Both the position numbers and the translations under genes were made by a program. From Paenibacillus sp. PL91 (GTDB lineage Bacteria; Bacillota; Bacilli; Paenibacillales; Paenibacillaceae): a stretch of 64,000 bases of DNA. The notes under the pieces were generated by a model. The model did not search any database. It saw nothing but the letters and a program-made list of their open reading frames with translations, and was not told the origin of the DNA. Positions within the stretch are counted from its first letter, which is position 1, and each line of letters begins with the position of its first letter. The stretch is taken from NCBI RefSeq assembly GCF_012935325.2, contig NZ_JABBYG020000012.1:124001-188000 (forward strand), read 5' to 3'. Positions 25,760-35,398 of the stretch are shown here, in pieces.

Positions 25760-27529
25760 ATGGCGCGTTTCGAGAAAATATCCAACCGATTTGCATCAAA
25801 AATGATTTTGGCCTTCTTATTGATTATTCTCATTCCGACCACTTTATCGGGGTTCTCCTTCTATTTGGAATCTTCCGCGCTTGTGAAACGAAATGTCAGA
25901 GCATCTGCCGTTCAGGTGACGAAACAAACCGCGGATGCTTTGTCTTCGATTTTCAACGCGGGAAGCGATACATCCGATTTAATATACAGTGATTTGCAGG
26001 TGCAGCAAGCAGCGATGAATTATAGCGCAAGCCCGCTGAACGTACAGCTTGAAATGTCGCACTCCTTAGATACGCGGCTTAATAATATCGTATATTCTAG
26101 CTCGTTTGTAAGAATCGTTTATATTTTAAAAAGCGGCGGATTCGGCTGGGGAAGCGGGACATTCTCTACGCATAAGCTGCGAAAGATTGATCTTAACCAG
26201 CAAGAGTGGGTGTCGGAGTCCAAGCGGCAGGATGGCGGGCTCGTATGGCGGGCGATGCACAAGGACCCTTTTAGCGGCGGCGGTGAAAATACCGATCTTG
26301 TGCTGCCGATCAGCCGTACGCTAAAAGACTTTGATTCGCTTAAGCAAATCGGCTTGCTCGTCGTTAATTTAAACGGCAAAGCTATTTTGAATACGATTAA
26401 CCAGGTTAAGCTTGGCGAAACAGGGCGTTATATGGTCGTCAATCCCGAGGGCCGAATTATGATCGATGCCGATCTGTCGCGCATTGGCGAGACCGTTCGG
26501 GACGAAAATCTACATGAGCTTATCGTGAACAATGATGAGGTTGAATTCGAATACTTTAATAAGGGCGTCCATTATTATGGCGTGAAGCAATTGCTTAGCA
26601 ACGGCTGGCTGCTGGTAGGTACGGTGCCTACAGTTGAAATAACCGGCGCGCTGGATAAGCTGCATACCCGCATTTTATTGACCTCGGCCTGCTTTGCTTT
26701 ATTAGCGGTTCTCATAGGCCTTTTAATCGCTAACCGGGTTACAAAACCGATTAAGCAATTGACGAAAGAGATGAAGCGCGTTCAGCAAGGCGATTTAACG
26801 GTGCGAACAGCATTAACCTCAACGGATGAGATCGGGCTTATGAGCAGGCATTTTAATAAAATGCTGGATGAAATCGAGCAGCTTATGGTACGAGTGGAGC
26901 AGGAGCAAAACGAGAAGCTGGAGGCAGAGGTGCGTGCGGTTACTTACCGGATTCACCCGCATTTTCTCTATAACACGTTAAGTACGCTAAGGTGGCTTAT
27001 TCGGGCGGGCGAGACGGAACGGGCGGATCAAGGCTTGGCGGCTCTGACCAGATTGCTCCAAGCGAATATGGGCAAGAACGGCCAATTGATCACGCTTGAG
27101 GAAGAGCTTGAAATCGTCCAGAAATATATCGTTATTTTAGAAATGCGGTACGAGCAGAAGTATGCTTTGTCTGTTGATGTGCAGCCTGGGGCGGAGCAGG
27201 TGAAAATACCGAGAATGCTGCTTCAGCCGCTCGTTGAGAATGCGGTCTTTCACGGCTTCGTGCCGCTTAACCGCGGAGGCGATATTACGATAAAGGTATC
27301 GGAGCAGCATGGCGAGCTTCATATTCTGCTCTATGATAATGGATCGGGCATAGCGGCGGAGAAGCTAAAGCAGTTGAATGCCAAGGAAGGCATAACGAAG
27401 CCGGGAATAGGGCTTCAGCATGTCCACGATTCCTTGAGACTTTATTTTGGAGCAGGCTCAGGCATGTCGGTCGCTAGCGAGATAGGGAGCGGCACGCAAA
27501 TTCATATCGTCATACGTCTTCAAGGCTAG
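25760..27529 (+). CDS. YesM-like sensor histidine kinase
   Basis: 589 residues. A first membrane helix (about 14-35) and an extracellular Cache-type sensor (to about 295) are followed by a second helix, HAMP (NRVTKPIKQLTKEMKRVQQGDL), a His_kinase domain with PHFLYNTL and phosphorylatable H401, and an HATPase domain (VENAVFHGF, DNGSGI, GIGLQHVHDSL). All catalytic boxes are present. Followed after 46 bases by its regulator, then by a paralogous binding protein. It likely senses the alpha-glucan ligand directly or via that binding protein. Confidence 0.92.
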   Translation: MARFEKISNRFASKMILAFLLIILIPTTLSGFSFYLESSALVKRNVRASAVQVTKQTADALSSIFNAGSDTSDLIYSDLQVQQAAMNYSASPLNVQLEMSHSLDTRLNNIVYSSSFVRIVYILKSGGFGWGSGTFSTHKLRKIDLNQQEWVSESKRQDGGLVWRAMHKDPFSGGGENTDLVLPISRTLKDFDSLKQIGLLVVNLNGKAILNTINQVKLGETGRYMVVNPEGRIMIDADLSRIGETVRDENLHELIVNNDEVEFEYFNKGVHYYGVKQLLSNGWLLVGTVPTVEITGALDKLHTRILLTSACFALLAVLIGLLIANRVTKPIKQLTKEMKRVQQGDLTVRTALTSTDEIGLMSRHFNKMLDEIEQLMVRVEQEQNEKLEAEVRAVTYRIHPHFLYNTLSTLRWLIRAGETERADQGLAALTRLLQANMGKNGQLITLEEELEIVQKYIVILEMRYEQKYALSVDVQPGAEQVKIPRMLLQPLVENAVFHGFVPLNRGGDITIKVSEQHGELHILLYDNGSGIAAEKLKQLNAKEGITKPGIGLQHVHDSLRLYFGAGSGMSVASEIGSGTQIHIVIRLQG

Positions 27530-27575
27530 CGCTTCCGAGACTAATCCTGCAGTTACAACTAGAGGGGGGAATTAC

Positions 27576-29123
27576 GTGTACGATAACGTGTTGATTGTGG
27601 ACGACGAGCCGATCATACGAAACGGACTTAAAAGCTTTATCGATTGGGCGGAGCAGGGGCTTGCCTTGGCGGGCGATTGCGCGAACGGGCTTGAAGCCTT
27701 AGAGCTGCTTCGGTCCCGTCCGATTGATATTTTAATAACCGATATTAAAATGCCGGTCATGGATGGCTTGGAGCTTACGCGGCATGCGCTCGAGATTAAT
27801 CCTCTCATGAAGGTTGTGCTTATTAGCAGCTACAATGAGTTCGAGTACGTTCGCGAGGGGATGAAGCATGGCGCGGTAGATTATTTGCTTAAACCGACGC
27901 TGGAAGCGGGCGAGCTCATTGCCGTACTCGGCCGATGCAAAGAAATGCTGCAAAAAAACCGCAGGCAAGCGGTTCAGAAACAGCAATTTGACGAGCAATT
28001 GACCTTGCTGGAGCGAAGGCGCTCCGAGCAGGAGATTATACGATTGCTCGCATCCAGCCAATCGGAGGCTAGCTTATTCGATATTTTTGGCAAGCAGAAA
28101 GAAAGCTACTTGTGTGCTTTTGTCGTATCGGACGGACTAAACGAGTGGCAGGAGCGGTACGGGAATTTGCATATCAGCATGATGTACGAGGATATGCAGG
28201 CGATCTTTTACGAGCAGTTCCAGCATGGGAGCGCGCCGATTTTAACAGGAGAAGGCATCTTTATGATCTATCCTTATGAGAAGGATGCCGAAGCTGCGCT
28301 TGAGAGCTTCAAGGCGCGTGTGGCGGCTGAACTATCCACTTCTATTTCAATAGGCTACTGCATCGTGAAGGAAACCGATTGGGTTGAGATTGGATTGAGG
28401 AGAAGCCGATCAGCGGAAAAACGGCGTTTTTTTGAAGGCACAGGCAAGCTATTTGCATGGGAGCAGCCTCTGAATGAGCATGAGGACGAGCAGGAAGCAG
28501 AGGAAATGAATATGCATGCGATGGTTGAATGGATACGTGCCGAGAGCAGCATAAAAACAATCATCGACCGCTTCGTAGCGAAATGGGCGAAGGGCGACCT
28601 GGCACCAGAGCTCGTAAGAAGAGAGGCGTACGAACTGTTATCTGCTTATGCGTATTTAAATGGAAATTCCAAGGCGCTATCGGATTTCCGTGAACATATT
28701 TGGCGATGCGAGACGGTTGTCCAGCTTGAGGCCGCCCTTCGTCATTTGTTCGTGGAGATGGAGCATCCGAGCCGGCTGCGCTTGAACGATAAAGGCCACG
28801 GCGGACAATTAATAACGAAAGCGATTGAATACATTAAACTTCATTACCGCGATGAGCTAACCCTTCAAGAGGTAGCCGATACGATTCATGTCAGCAAAAG
28901 CTATTTTTCAAATTTGTTCAAAAAACAGTCGGGTCAAAACTTCATCGATTATTTGATCGATTTGAGGCTGCATGAGGCCAAGCGGATGCTGGTTCAAAAT
29001 GAATACAAGATTTATGAGGTAGCGGAAAAATCGGGCTTTAACGATGTGAAATATTTTAGCAAGCTATTCAAAAAAATGACGCAGATGACGCCTGTCGAAT
29101 ACCGCGAAAAGCATCAACAGTAG
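27576..29123 (+). CDS. YesN-like response regulator, receiver + AraC HTH
   Basis: 515 residues, GTG start at 27576 behind AGAGGGGGGA. Receiver domain with DD at 9-10, phosphoacceptor D56 (ITDIKMP) and K106 (LLKP). C-terminal AraC-type DNA-binding domain (LTLQEVADTIHVSKSYFSNLFKKQSG, MTPVEYREK). Acts with the kinase upstream, probably on the transporter/GH66 operon. Confidence 0.93.
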   Translation: MYDNVLIVDDEPIIRNGLKSFIDWAEQGLALAGDCANGLEALELLRSRPIDILITDIKMPVMDGLELTRHALEINPLMKVVLISSYNEFEYVREGMKHGAVDYLLKPTLEAGELIAVLGRCKEMLQKNRRQAVQKQQFDEQLTLLERRRSEQEIIRLLASSQSEASLFDIFGKQKESYLCAFVVSDGLNEWQERYGNLHISMMYEDMQAIFYEQFQHGSAPILTGEGIFMIYPYEKDAEAALESFKARVAAELSTSISIGYCIVKETDWVEIGLRRSRSAEKRRFFEGTGKLFAWEQPLNEHEDEQEAEEMNMHAMVEWIRAESSIKTIIDRFVAKWAKGDLAPELVRREAYELLSAYAYLNGNSKALSDFREHIWRCETVVQLEAALRHLFVEMEHPSRLRLNDKGHGGQLITKAIEYIKLHYRDELTLQEVADTIHVSKSYFSNLFKKQSGQNFIDYLIDLRLHEAKRMLVQNEYKIYEVAEKSGFNDVKYFSKLFKKMTQMTPVEYREKHQQ

Positions 29124-29141
29124 TTGGTGGAGGAGATTTAC

Positions 29142-30401
29142 ATGCAAGTAAAAAGGTTGATTATGATCGTATGGATGCTCATTGTTGCTTCGGGCTGCAG
29201 CCAGCAGTCCATCATCTCCAAGGATAGCCCTGTGGAGAAGGTGAACCATAAAAAGGACTATGAGGTTGAGTTCTGGCATACGTACAGCGATGAGGAGACG
29301 CGGATTTTGGAGGATGTGCTCATTCCTTCGTTTGAGGAAGCATACCCGCATATTCACGTCGTCCCTGTGAGGCAATCGAACAATGCGGAGCTGAAGTATA
29401 CGCTCATCTCCAAGGCCTCCGCGAATAGAGCGCCTGATGTTGTCCGTATGGATATCGCTTGGGTGCCCGAGTTTTCTCAGAGCGGGCTTTTGCAGCCGCT
29501 TAGCAGCTACGATGATTTTGAAGACGTCACGCAAACGCTGCAGAGCAACACAGGCTCCGCAGGCTATTATGAGGGCGCCCACTATTCGTTACCCGTAAAT
29601 ATGAATACGAAGGTCGCGATATTTAATCGCGCGCTGCTTACGAAAGCAGGGTTGTCGGAGCCGCCAGCTACCTTTCAGGAGGTCATCGAGCTTGCTAGAA
29701 AAGAACGCTACTTGATTGGCTTAGGCGGGCTGGAGTCCTGGAGCAGCTTGCCGTACATTTATGCGCTAGGCGGGCGCATGACGGATGATTCTTATACGAG
29801 GGCAACTGGCTATCTCGATGGGGATGCGACAGTAAAAGCAGTGGAACAGCTCTTATTGCTGTATAAGGAGCATTTGATCGAACGGACGGTCATTAACGGC
29901 GGCGCCGATAATTGGGAGGGCGTGAAGTCCGGGAAGGTACTGGTCACGGATGATGGGCCGTGGTTTTACAGCGTCTTTCAAGGCAAGGAGCTTGCGAGAA
30001 CAATCAACGCCACGATAGCGGTTCCTTTTCCCCCGGTATTCGGCCCAGCTTCCATACTCGGTGGAGAAGATCTCGTCATTATGAAGGGCTCTAAAAGTTC
30101 GGAGCAGGCGTGGATCTTTATGAAGTGGATGATTAATAAGCAATCGCAAATCGCAATGTCGCAGACCGGCTTGATCCCGACCAATCTGGAGGCCAAGGAG
30201 ATTAAGGTGCAGGGCGAATCCTTCATCCATCCGTTTGCGGAAGCGCTCAATCATACGTTTTTGCGTCCGCCAGTGAAAAACTACAGCCGTATCGACGCCA
30301 TATATATCGCGTATATGACTAAAATTTTTCAAGAGGAGCTTACGGTTAAACAAGGCTTGACGGAGGCTGCGGTCCAAATTGACCGGCTGTTGAAGCAGTA
30401 A
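29142..30401 (+). CDS. Second family 1 sugar-binding lipoprotein, paralogue of 20603 gene
   Basis: About 419 residues from ATG 29142, seven bases after GGAGGAG; an in-frame TTG at 29124 has no site. Lipobox IVASGC with a short tether. The mature domain repeats the signatures of the first binding protein: FWHTYSDEETRIL versus YWHTYSDQEEKVL, VRMDIAWVPEFSQSG versus MRMDIIWVPEFAKMG, and DDGPWFYSV versus DDGPWFYSI. It follows the regulator stop after 18 bases and has no permeases of its own. Two readings: an alternative ligand receptor for the same permeases, or a sensory protein presenting ligand to the kinase two genes upstream. The position favours the second (inference). Confidence 0.9.
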   Translation: MQVKRLIMIVWMLIVASGCSQQSIISKDSPVEKVNHKKDYEVEFWHTYSDEETRILEDVLIPSFEEAYPHIHVVPVRQSNNAELKYTLISKASANRAPDVVRMDIAWVPEFSQSGLLQPLSSYDDFEDVTQTLQSNTGSAGYYEGAHYSLPVNMNTKVAIFNRALLTKAGLSEPPATFQEVIELARKERYLIGLGGLESWSSLPYIYALGGRMTDDSYTRATGYLDGDATVKAVEQLLLLYKEHLIERTVINGGADNWEGVKSGKVLVTDDGPWFYSVFQGKELARTINATIAVPFPPVFGPASILGGEDLVIMKGSKSSEQAWIFMKWMINKQSQIAMSQTGLIPTNLEAKEIKVQGESFIHPFAEALNHTFLRPPVKNYSRIDAIYIAYMTKIFQEELTVKQGLTEAAVQIDRLLKQ

Positions 30402-30424
30402 GGCAGCGTATTGGAAAAAGAGAT

Positions 30425-30456
30425 AAGCGGGCTGCTTGAATAGCCCGCTTGTCTCG
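30425..30456 (+). terminator. Intrinsic terminator after second binding-protein gene
   Basis: AAGCGGGCT (30425-30433) pairs with AGCCCGCTT (30442-30450); a T-containing tail follows. Confidence 0.7.
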
Positions 30457-30476
30457 TTTGCTTATTGTTGACCTGA

Positions 30477-31490
30477 TCAGAAAGTTATGCAGACTTTCCC
30501 AAAATGCGTACCCTTCGCCAAGTATCGGAGCGCATCGACGGATTGCTCAAACGGAAATACACGGTCAATAACTGGACGAAGTTTGTTTTGTTCAATCGCT
30601 CGGTTCATAGACTCGAACATGTCCCGGCTGCCGACATTAATGGCTTGAAGGCGTGCCGTCTTGATAATCGCCGCGATAATATCAAAGCTCTCCACGCTAG
30701 CCCCGGATAGAATGCCAATCAAGCTAATTTGCCCGCCTACCCGAAGCGCTCTTAGCGATTGATTAAGCGTAGCGGCGCCGCCAACGTCGACAACATGATC
30801 AACGCCTCGGCCATGTGTCAGCTCAAGCGCTGCTTTCTCCCACTCCGGCGTGCTTCTATAGTTGATGCCGAAATCGGCCCCAAGCGATTTGGCGCGCTCC
30901 AGCTTATCGTCGCTGCTCGATGTTACGATGACGGTTGCGCCGTGAAGCTTCGCAAATTGGAGCGCGAAGAGGGAGACGCCGCCCGTTCCTTGAATGAGCA
31001 CCGTATCGCCGGATTTGACCTTGCCTTCCTCAGCGATGGCATGCCACGCGGTCACGCCGGCGCAAGCAAGCGAAGCCGCTTCCTCATCGCTTAAATGCTC
31101 AGGCACGCGAACGAGTCCCTGCTCGTTCAGAACAACGTATTCAGCGAGCAGCCCATCCAGCGGATTGCCAAGCGTGCTGACCCAGCCTTCCTGCGTCGGT
31201 TCCCCGGAAATCCAGCTTTGCGTAAAAATACCGCTAACCCTATCGCCTAGCTTGAAGCGGCTTGTCTGTTCCCCGAGGCCGACCACCTCGCCGACTCCGT
31301 CAGAAACGGGGATGAGGGGCAGCTGCAGGTTAGGATTGTAAAATCCTTCGATGACGCCAAGGTCACGGTAATTGAGCGAAACGGCGCTCATCTTGATAAG
31401 CACCTCGCCGGTACCGGGAACAGGAACGGGGCGCACTGTCTTCCTTACGTGATCAAGTCCAAAGCCATCTTGTATTTCAAATACGTTCAT
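30477..31490 (-). CDS. Zinc-free MDR-family NAD(P)-dependent oxidoreductase
   Basis: About 337 residues from ATG 31490 behind AAGGAGAG (spacing 7); the frame goes on to 31523 without a site. N-terminal GroES-like domain (GTGEVLIKMSAVSLNYRDLGVIEG) and a Rossmann domain with VLIQGTGGVSLFALQFAK and VDVGGAATLNQSLRALRVGG. The catalytic zinc cysteine of alcohol dehydrogenases is replaced (NYRDL), so it belongs to the quinone-oxidoreductase-like branch. Divergent from an HxlR-type regulator, suggesting induction by a reactive quinone or aldehyde. Confidence 0.88.
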   Translation of the reverse strand: MNVFEIQDGFGLDHVRKTVRPVPVPGTGEVLIKMSAVSLNYRDLGVIEGFYNPNLQLPLIPVSDGVGEVVGLGEQTSRFKLGDRVSGIFTQSWISGEPTQEGWVSTLGNPLDGLLAEYVVLNEQGLVRVPEHLSDEEAASLACAGVTAWHAIAEEGKVKSGDTVLIQGTGGVSLFALQFAKLHGATVIVTSSSDDKLERAKSLGADFGINYRSTPEWEKAALELTHGRGVDHVVDVGGAATLNQSLRALRVGGQISLIGILSGASVESFDIIAAIIKTARLQAINVGSRDMFESMNRAIEQNKLRPVIDRVFPFEQSVDALRYLAKGTHFGKVCITF

Positions 31491-31536
31491 GGATAATCTC
31501 TCCTTAATAGTTGGTGTAGACATACATTAATACATA

Positions 31537-31551
31537 TACTAATATTTAGTA
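31537..31551. promoter_or_regulatory. Dyad operator candidate for HxlR-type regulator
   Basis: TACTAA and TTAGTA are inverted repeats around TAT between the two divergent genes. The spacing and the TACT..AGTA ends resemble operators known for the HxlR-family repressors YodB/HypR of Bacillus. Confidence 0.5.
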
Positions 31552-31604
31552 AGTAGGCACTTTATCGTTCGCTACGAACCTTCAGGTGCGCAAGGAGGAG
31601 AGTT

Positions 31605-31997
31605 ATGGCAAATACGGTTCAAGCGAAACAAGCGGATATTTCGATAACGTCATGCAGCTACAGCAGAGTGCTTGAAATCATTTCAAATAAGTGGTCGGGT
31701 CTAGTCCTTTATGCTTTAGCAGACGGCACCCTGCGTTACGGAGAAGTAAGAAGACGAATCGAAGGCATCTCGCAAAAAATGCTCACCCAAACGCTGCGGC
31801 AGCTGGAGAGGGACGGACTGGTCGGGCGCGACGTAACGCCGTCTGTGCCGCCCATTGTTGATTACTCATTGACTCCGCTCGGCGATACGTTAATAAATAC
31901 GATGACACATTTGAAGCTGTGGACGGCTGAATATTATCCGCATGTCGAGAAGGCAAGAGAGAAATATGACCGGGATAACGGCGAGAGCGGGCTATAA
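31605..31997 (+). CDS. HxlR-family transcriptional regulator
   Basis: 130 residues, winged helix: LEIISNKWSGLVLYALADGTLRYGEVRRRIEGISQKMLTQTLRQLERDGLVGR is the classic HxlR helix-turn-helix and wing. C17 lies near the N-terminus, like the redox-sensing cysteine of YodB and HypR, so a thiol switch is possible (inference). GGAGG-type site before the ATG. Divergent from the oxidoreductase gene, with a dyad between. Confidence 0.9.
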   Translation: MANTVQAKQADISITSCSYSRVLEIISNKWSGLVLYALADGTLRYGEVRRRIEGISQKMLTQTLRQLERDGLVGRDVTPSVPPIVDYSLTPLGDTLINTMTHLKLWTAEYYPHVEKAREKYDRDNGESGL

Positions 31998-32005
31998 GAA
32001 GCACA

Positions 32006-32042
32006 AAAAAACGGAGGGATCGATGCGATTCCTCCGTTTTTT
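32006..32042. terminator. Bidirectional terminator
   Basis: Perfect 12-bp stem (32006-32017 with 32031-32042) with A runs on the left and T runs on the right, suitable for both the HxlR gene and the convergent helicase gene. Confidence 0.85.
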
Positions 32043-32062
32043 ATTTGCGCCCTAGACTCGTC

Positions 32063-35000
32063 TTATTCAAGCATCAGAATCTCTCGAATTTCCTGCTCCG
32101 ATAGGGAGGACAAAGCCTCCTGCCCTGGCTGAATAACCTCGTCGATCAGATTTTTTTTCTTCTGCTGCAGCTCATACATCTTGTCCTCGACCGTTCCTTG
32201 CGTGACGAGGCGGACCACCTGCACGACGTTTTTCTGCCCGATGCGGTGTGCGCGGTCGGCAGCCTGCTGCTCGACGGCGGGATTCCACCATAGGTCGTAC
32301 AAAATCACGGTGTCTGCTCCCGTGAGGTTTAGCCCAGTGCCGCCGGCTTTGAGCGAAAGCAGGAAGACATCGCGCTCGCCGTCATTGAATCGGTTGCATA
32401 GCTCGACGCGCTCGGAGGCCTTAGTTTGTCCGTCCAAATAGAAGTATGGCACGCCTTGGTAGCCAAGCTCTCTCCCGATTAGGCCTAGCATTTCGGTAAA
32501 TTGCGAGAATATAAGAACCCGTTTCCCGGCACTTTGGCACTCCTCGATAATTTCAAGAAGCTGCTCGAACTTGGCAGAGCTGCCCTGATAGCCCTCGACG
32601 AACAGTGCAGGGTGGCAGCAAAGCTGGCGAAGCCTCGTAATGCCGGCCAAAATCCGTATCCGATTTTTTTGAAAGCCCTCCTCGTTCAAATGCTTCACCG
32701 TCTCCTGCTGCAGCTTGGCGAGGAAGCCTACGTACAGCTGCTTCTGCTCCGGCAGCAGCTCGGATGCCTGAATCGATTCGATCTTCTCAGGCAGCTCCTG
32801 CAGCACATCGCTCTTCAGCCGGCGCAGCAGGAAAGGGCGAACCCGCTTCGCAACCGCTTCGCGAGAGAGCTCATTAAACGCCTGCTTGCTTGGGAATAGC
32901 TCAGGGAATACGGCGCCAAAGATCGACCATAGCTCCTCCAGCGTGTTTTCCACCGGCGTTCCGGTCAACGCGAAGCGGTAGGTTGCCTCAATGGCTTTAA
33001 CCGCTTGCGCGGTTTGAGTCGTGTGGTTCTTGAAGTACTGCGCCTCGTCCATAATGAGCGTATGGAAGCTTTGGCTCGTATACTGCACAATGTCCCTGCG
33101 AAGCAAAGGGTACGAGGTGATGATCACATCCGCCTCCGCATTGCCCTTCAATACGCCGCTGCGTTCCGCTTTACTGCCGTCTGCGATGGTCGCGCGAATC
33201 TCGGGAGCGAATTTTTTGAGCTCATTGAGCCAATTGTAAACGAGCGAAGCGGGGGAGACGATTAAGACGGGCTGCTCCCGCTCGCGAATGTCGGGCAGGA
33301 CGGAGAGGATAAAAGCGATTGCCTGCACCGTTTTGCCAAGACCCATATCATCCGCTAGAATGCCGCCAAAGTGATAGTGTGCCAGCGTCTTCATCCATTG
33401 ATAGCCATACTTCTGATAATCCCGCAGCACGGGCGCAAGGCTCTCCGGTACGGAGAAATCCAAATTGTCGGGATTCCGCATGTTCTCCTGCAGCCGGCGG
33501 AATGATTTGCCGAGCTTTACGGCGCTCCCCTTCTCTAGCGAGTCGATAAGATGCAAGCCTCTTACCGCAGGAATGCGGAATTCAGCCCCCTCAATATCCC
33601 CTTTGCGCAAGCCGACTTCGTTTAAGAAACGAATAATTTCCAGAAACTCTGCGCCTTCAAGCGGCAACAGCGAGCCATCCGGCAGACGGTGATATTTGCG
33701 CTTCACCTCAAGCGATTTAAGCAGGCTGCGTATTTCCGACTCAGGAATGCCGTCCATCGTAAACTTGAATTCAAGCCAGTCGGTGCGCTCATCTACGTTA
33801 ACGGTCACTTTAGGCGGCGCATGCTTGGTTACGATACGCACCTTCACAGCGGAGGTAGCATACACGGCAAGCAGCTGCTCGAGCTGCGGGATGACGTTGT
33901 GCAGAAATTCGTATTCGGCATCCTCGTCCTCCATGAAATATCCGCCTTCGGTTTTGGCGAACGGAACCAAATCCATAAGCTCCAATATGCGCCGCTCCTG
34001 TTCCCCATCACGCATGAGGATACGGTCGGTGCCGCGTTTATTATCGCTGATTTCTAACGGATTAATGACGATATCGCCGTATTGGAACTCTAGCCCAGCG
34101 ACTAGCCGATCTCTAACCCGGTCTAAATACAGCTTCGCTTTAAGCTGCGTTTGCAGGATGCGGTCGGAGATCGTCTCTGCGATTCCGACACTGCCGAGCT
34201 TCATCAGGCTCGGAACAACCCTCTCCATAAAAGGCTCCATTTGCTCAGGGGCAATATGGATTTTAGGCTTGCGCGAGGTATCGAGCAGATGCTTAAGCTC
34301 TGCAAGTCGCTTGCAGGGGTCCGGCTGTAGCTTAAGCAGCTTGCCCTCGGAAATGACAAGCTCGTACTCTTCCATGATGACGATTTGGTCTAAGCCTTGA
34401 ATATCGAGCTGGTAGCCGTCGCTGGTCGCTTGATCGAATGCAAAATGCAGCGGTATCGCCTCGTCGCTCAGCGAAATGCCGGCAAACGTCCGATTGCCGT
34501 AAACGAGCTGTACGTTAGGAGCAGCTATGAGAAGCGGGAGCAGCGCTCCCCAAGAGAAAGGGGGCACAAGCAGCATTCGGTCATCGCTGACTGGGGCTTC
34601 TCTACTGAATGAACGAGCTGTCGTTTCGCGGATAAAGGTTTCATTCCGATAGATTTGATAGAGCTGCCTGAGCACCGCATCGTTCTCCGGTTGGATGCTG
34701 TGGACGGCTGGGTCATACGTAAAATGCTTTGAGAAAACGAATGCCTCCCGGCGCTCCACCTTCTCAACAAATTCTCGTATGCGCTGCACGATATAAAGCC
34801 GCTTCGGCCCAACCTTCAGCTCGATGCCGAACATATGCTTTCGGTAGCCATAGGGGTAGAGCTTACAAGTGAGCTCGACCTCGAGTGAAGTCCTCGTATC
34901 TAAAAGTGCCCGGCTGCGGCTTGCGCGAAGGGGCCGTCCGCCGAACAAGCCGAGCAGGCCGCTAGCAATCCTTGTGTCTGCAGCTTCCATTCCTGCGTGT

Positions 35001-35398
35001 CCAGCATACCGAGGGTGAAGGTGGGCATCCTCTTCTTCCTCCTCATCGTCGTACGGCCTATCCTCCGGATGAAGGAGGGAGGGGAATTTGCGTGCTGGTT
35101 TGTCCTCTTGATTCTGGAGCTCAAGGATTTGCAGAAGCGCTGCTGCCACATGCTTGCAATACTTGTCGTAGGAGCTGAATGCGAGACATGTGCAGGACGC
35201 ATCGACGTCTCCATCCCGGTCGATATCGACCGCAACCTCGCAGCGCCCTTCTCCGAGTACGACCGCATCGTAGCTGGACGCCTGCGGATTAGAGCCCGTG
35301 ATCGTTACTTTTCCATCTCTATAGTAAGCTTCGCCGCGCTCATAGAACGTGTCGCCGCAAAGCTGCTTAATGATACGTGTGGTCAATAGAACGCTCAT
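32063..35398 (-). CDS. SNF2-family ATPase with SWIM zinc finger
   Basis: 1111 residues. The N-terminal SWIM motif CxCx9CxH uses C69, C71, C81 and H83. A long middle domain follows, then a Swi2/Snf2 ATPase: motif I DDMGLGKT near 685-692, DEAQ box near 782, and helicase C domain ending with LWWNPAVEQQAADRAHRIGQ. Such bacterial proteins are DNA-dependent ATPases thought to remodel protein-DNA complexes or act with RNA polymerase (RapA is a distant relative). AAAGGAA precedes the ATG. Alone in its transcription unit. Confidence 0.92.
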   Translation of the reverse strand: MSVLLTTRIIKQLCGDTFYERGEAYYRDGKVTITGSNPQASSYDAVVLGEGRCEVAVDIDRDGDVDASCTCLAFSSYDKYCKHVAAALLQILELQNQEDKPARKFPSLLHPEDRPYDDEEEEEDAHLHPRYAGHAGMEAADTRIASGLLGLFGGRPLRASRSRALLDTRTSLEVELTCKLYPYGYRKHMFGIELKVGPKRLYIVQRIREFVEKVERREAFVFSKHFTYDPAVHSIQPENDAVLRQLYQIYRNETFIRETTARSFSREAPVSDDRMLLVPPFSWGALLPLLIAAPNVQLVYGNRTFAGISLSDEAIPLHFAFDQATSDGYQLDIQGLDQIVIMEEYELVISEGKLLKLQPDPCKRLAELKHLLDTSRKPKIHIAPEQMEPFMERVVPSLMKLGSVGIAETISDRILQTQLKAKLYLDRVRDRLVAGLEFQYGDIVINPLEISDNKRGTDRILMRDGEQERRILELMDLVPFAKTEGGYFMEDEDAEYEFLHNVIPQLEQLLAVYATSAVKVRIVTKHAPPKVTVNVDERTDWLEFKFTMDGIPESEIRSLLKSLEVKRKYHRLPDGSLLPLEGAEFLEIIRFLNEVGLRKGDIEGAEFRIPAVRGLHLIDSLEKGSAVKLGKSFRRLQENMRNPDNLDFSVPESLAPVLRDYQKYGYQWMKTLAHYHFGGILADDMGLGKTVQAIAFILSVLPDIREREQPVLIVSPASLVYNWLNELKKFAPEIRATIADGSKAERSGVLKGNAEADVIITSYPLLRRDIVQYTSQSFHTLIMDEAQYFKNHTTQTAQAVKAIEATYRFALTGTPVENTLEELWSIFGAVFPELFPSKQAFNELSREAVAKRVRPFLLRRLKSDVLQELPEKIESIQASELLPEQKQLYVGFLAKLQQETVKHLNEEGFQKNRIRILAGITRLRQLCCHPALFVEGYQGSSAKFEQLLEIIEECQSAGKRVLIFSQFTEMLGLIGRELGYQGVPYFYLDGQTKASERVELCNRFNDGERDVFLLSLKAGGTGLNLTGADTVILYDLWWNPAVEQQAADRAHRIGQKNVVQVVRLVTQGTVEDKMYELQQKKKNLIDEVIQPGQEALSSLSEQEIREILMLE

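Noticed and set aside
33696..34400. 234-codon plus-strand frame
   Set aside because: Antisense to the SNF2 helicase gene; Ser-rich translation typical of a shadow frame.
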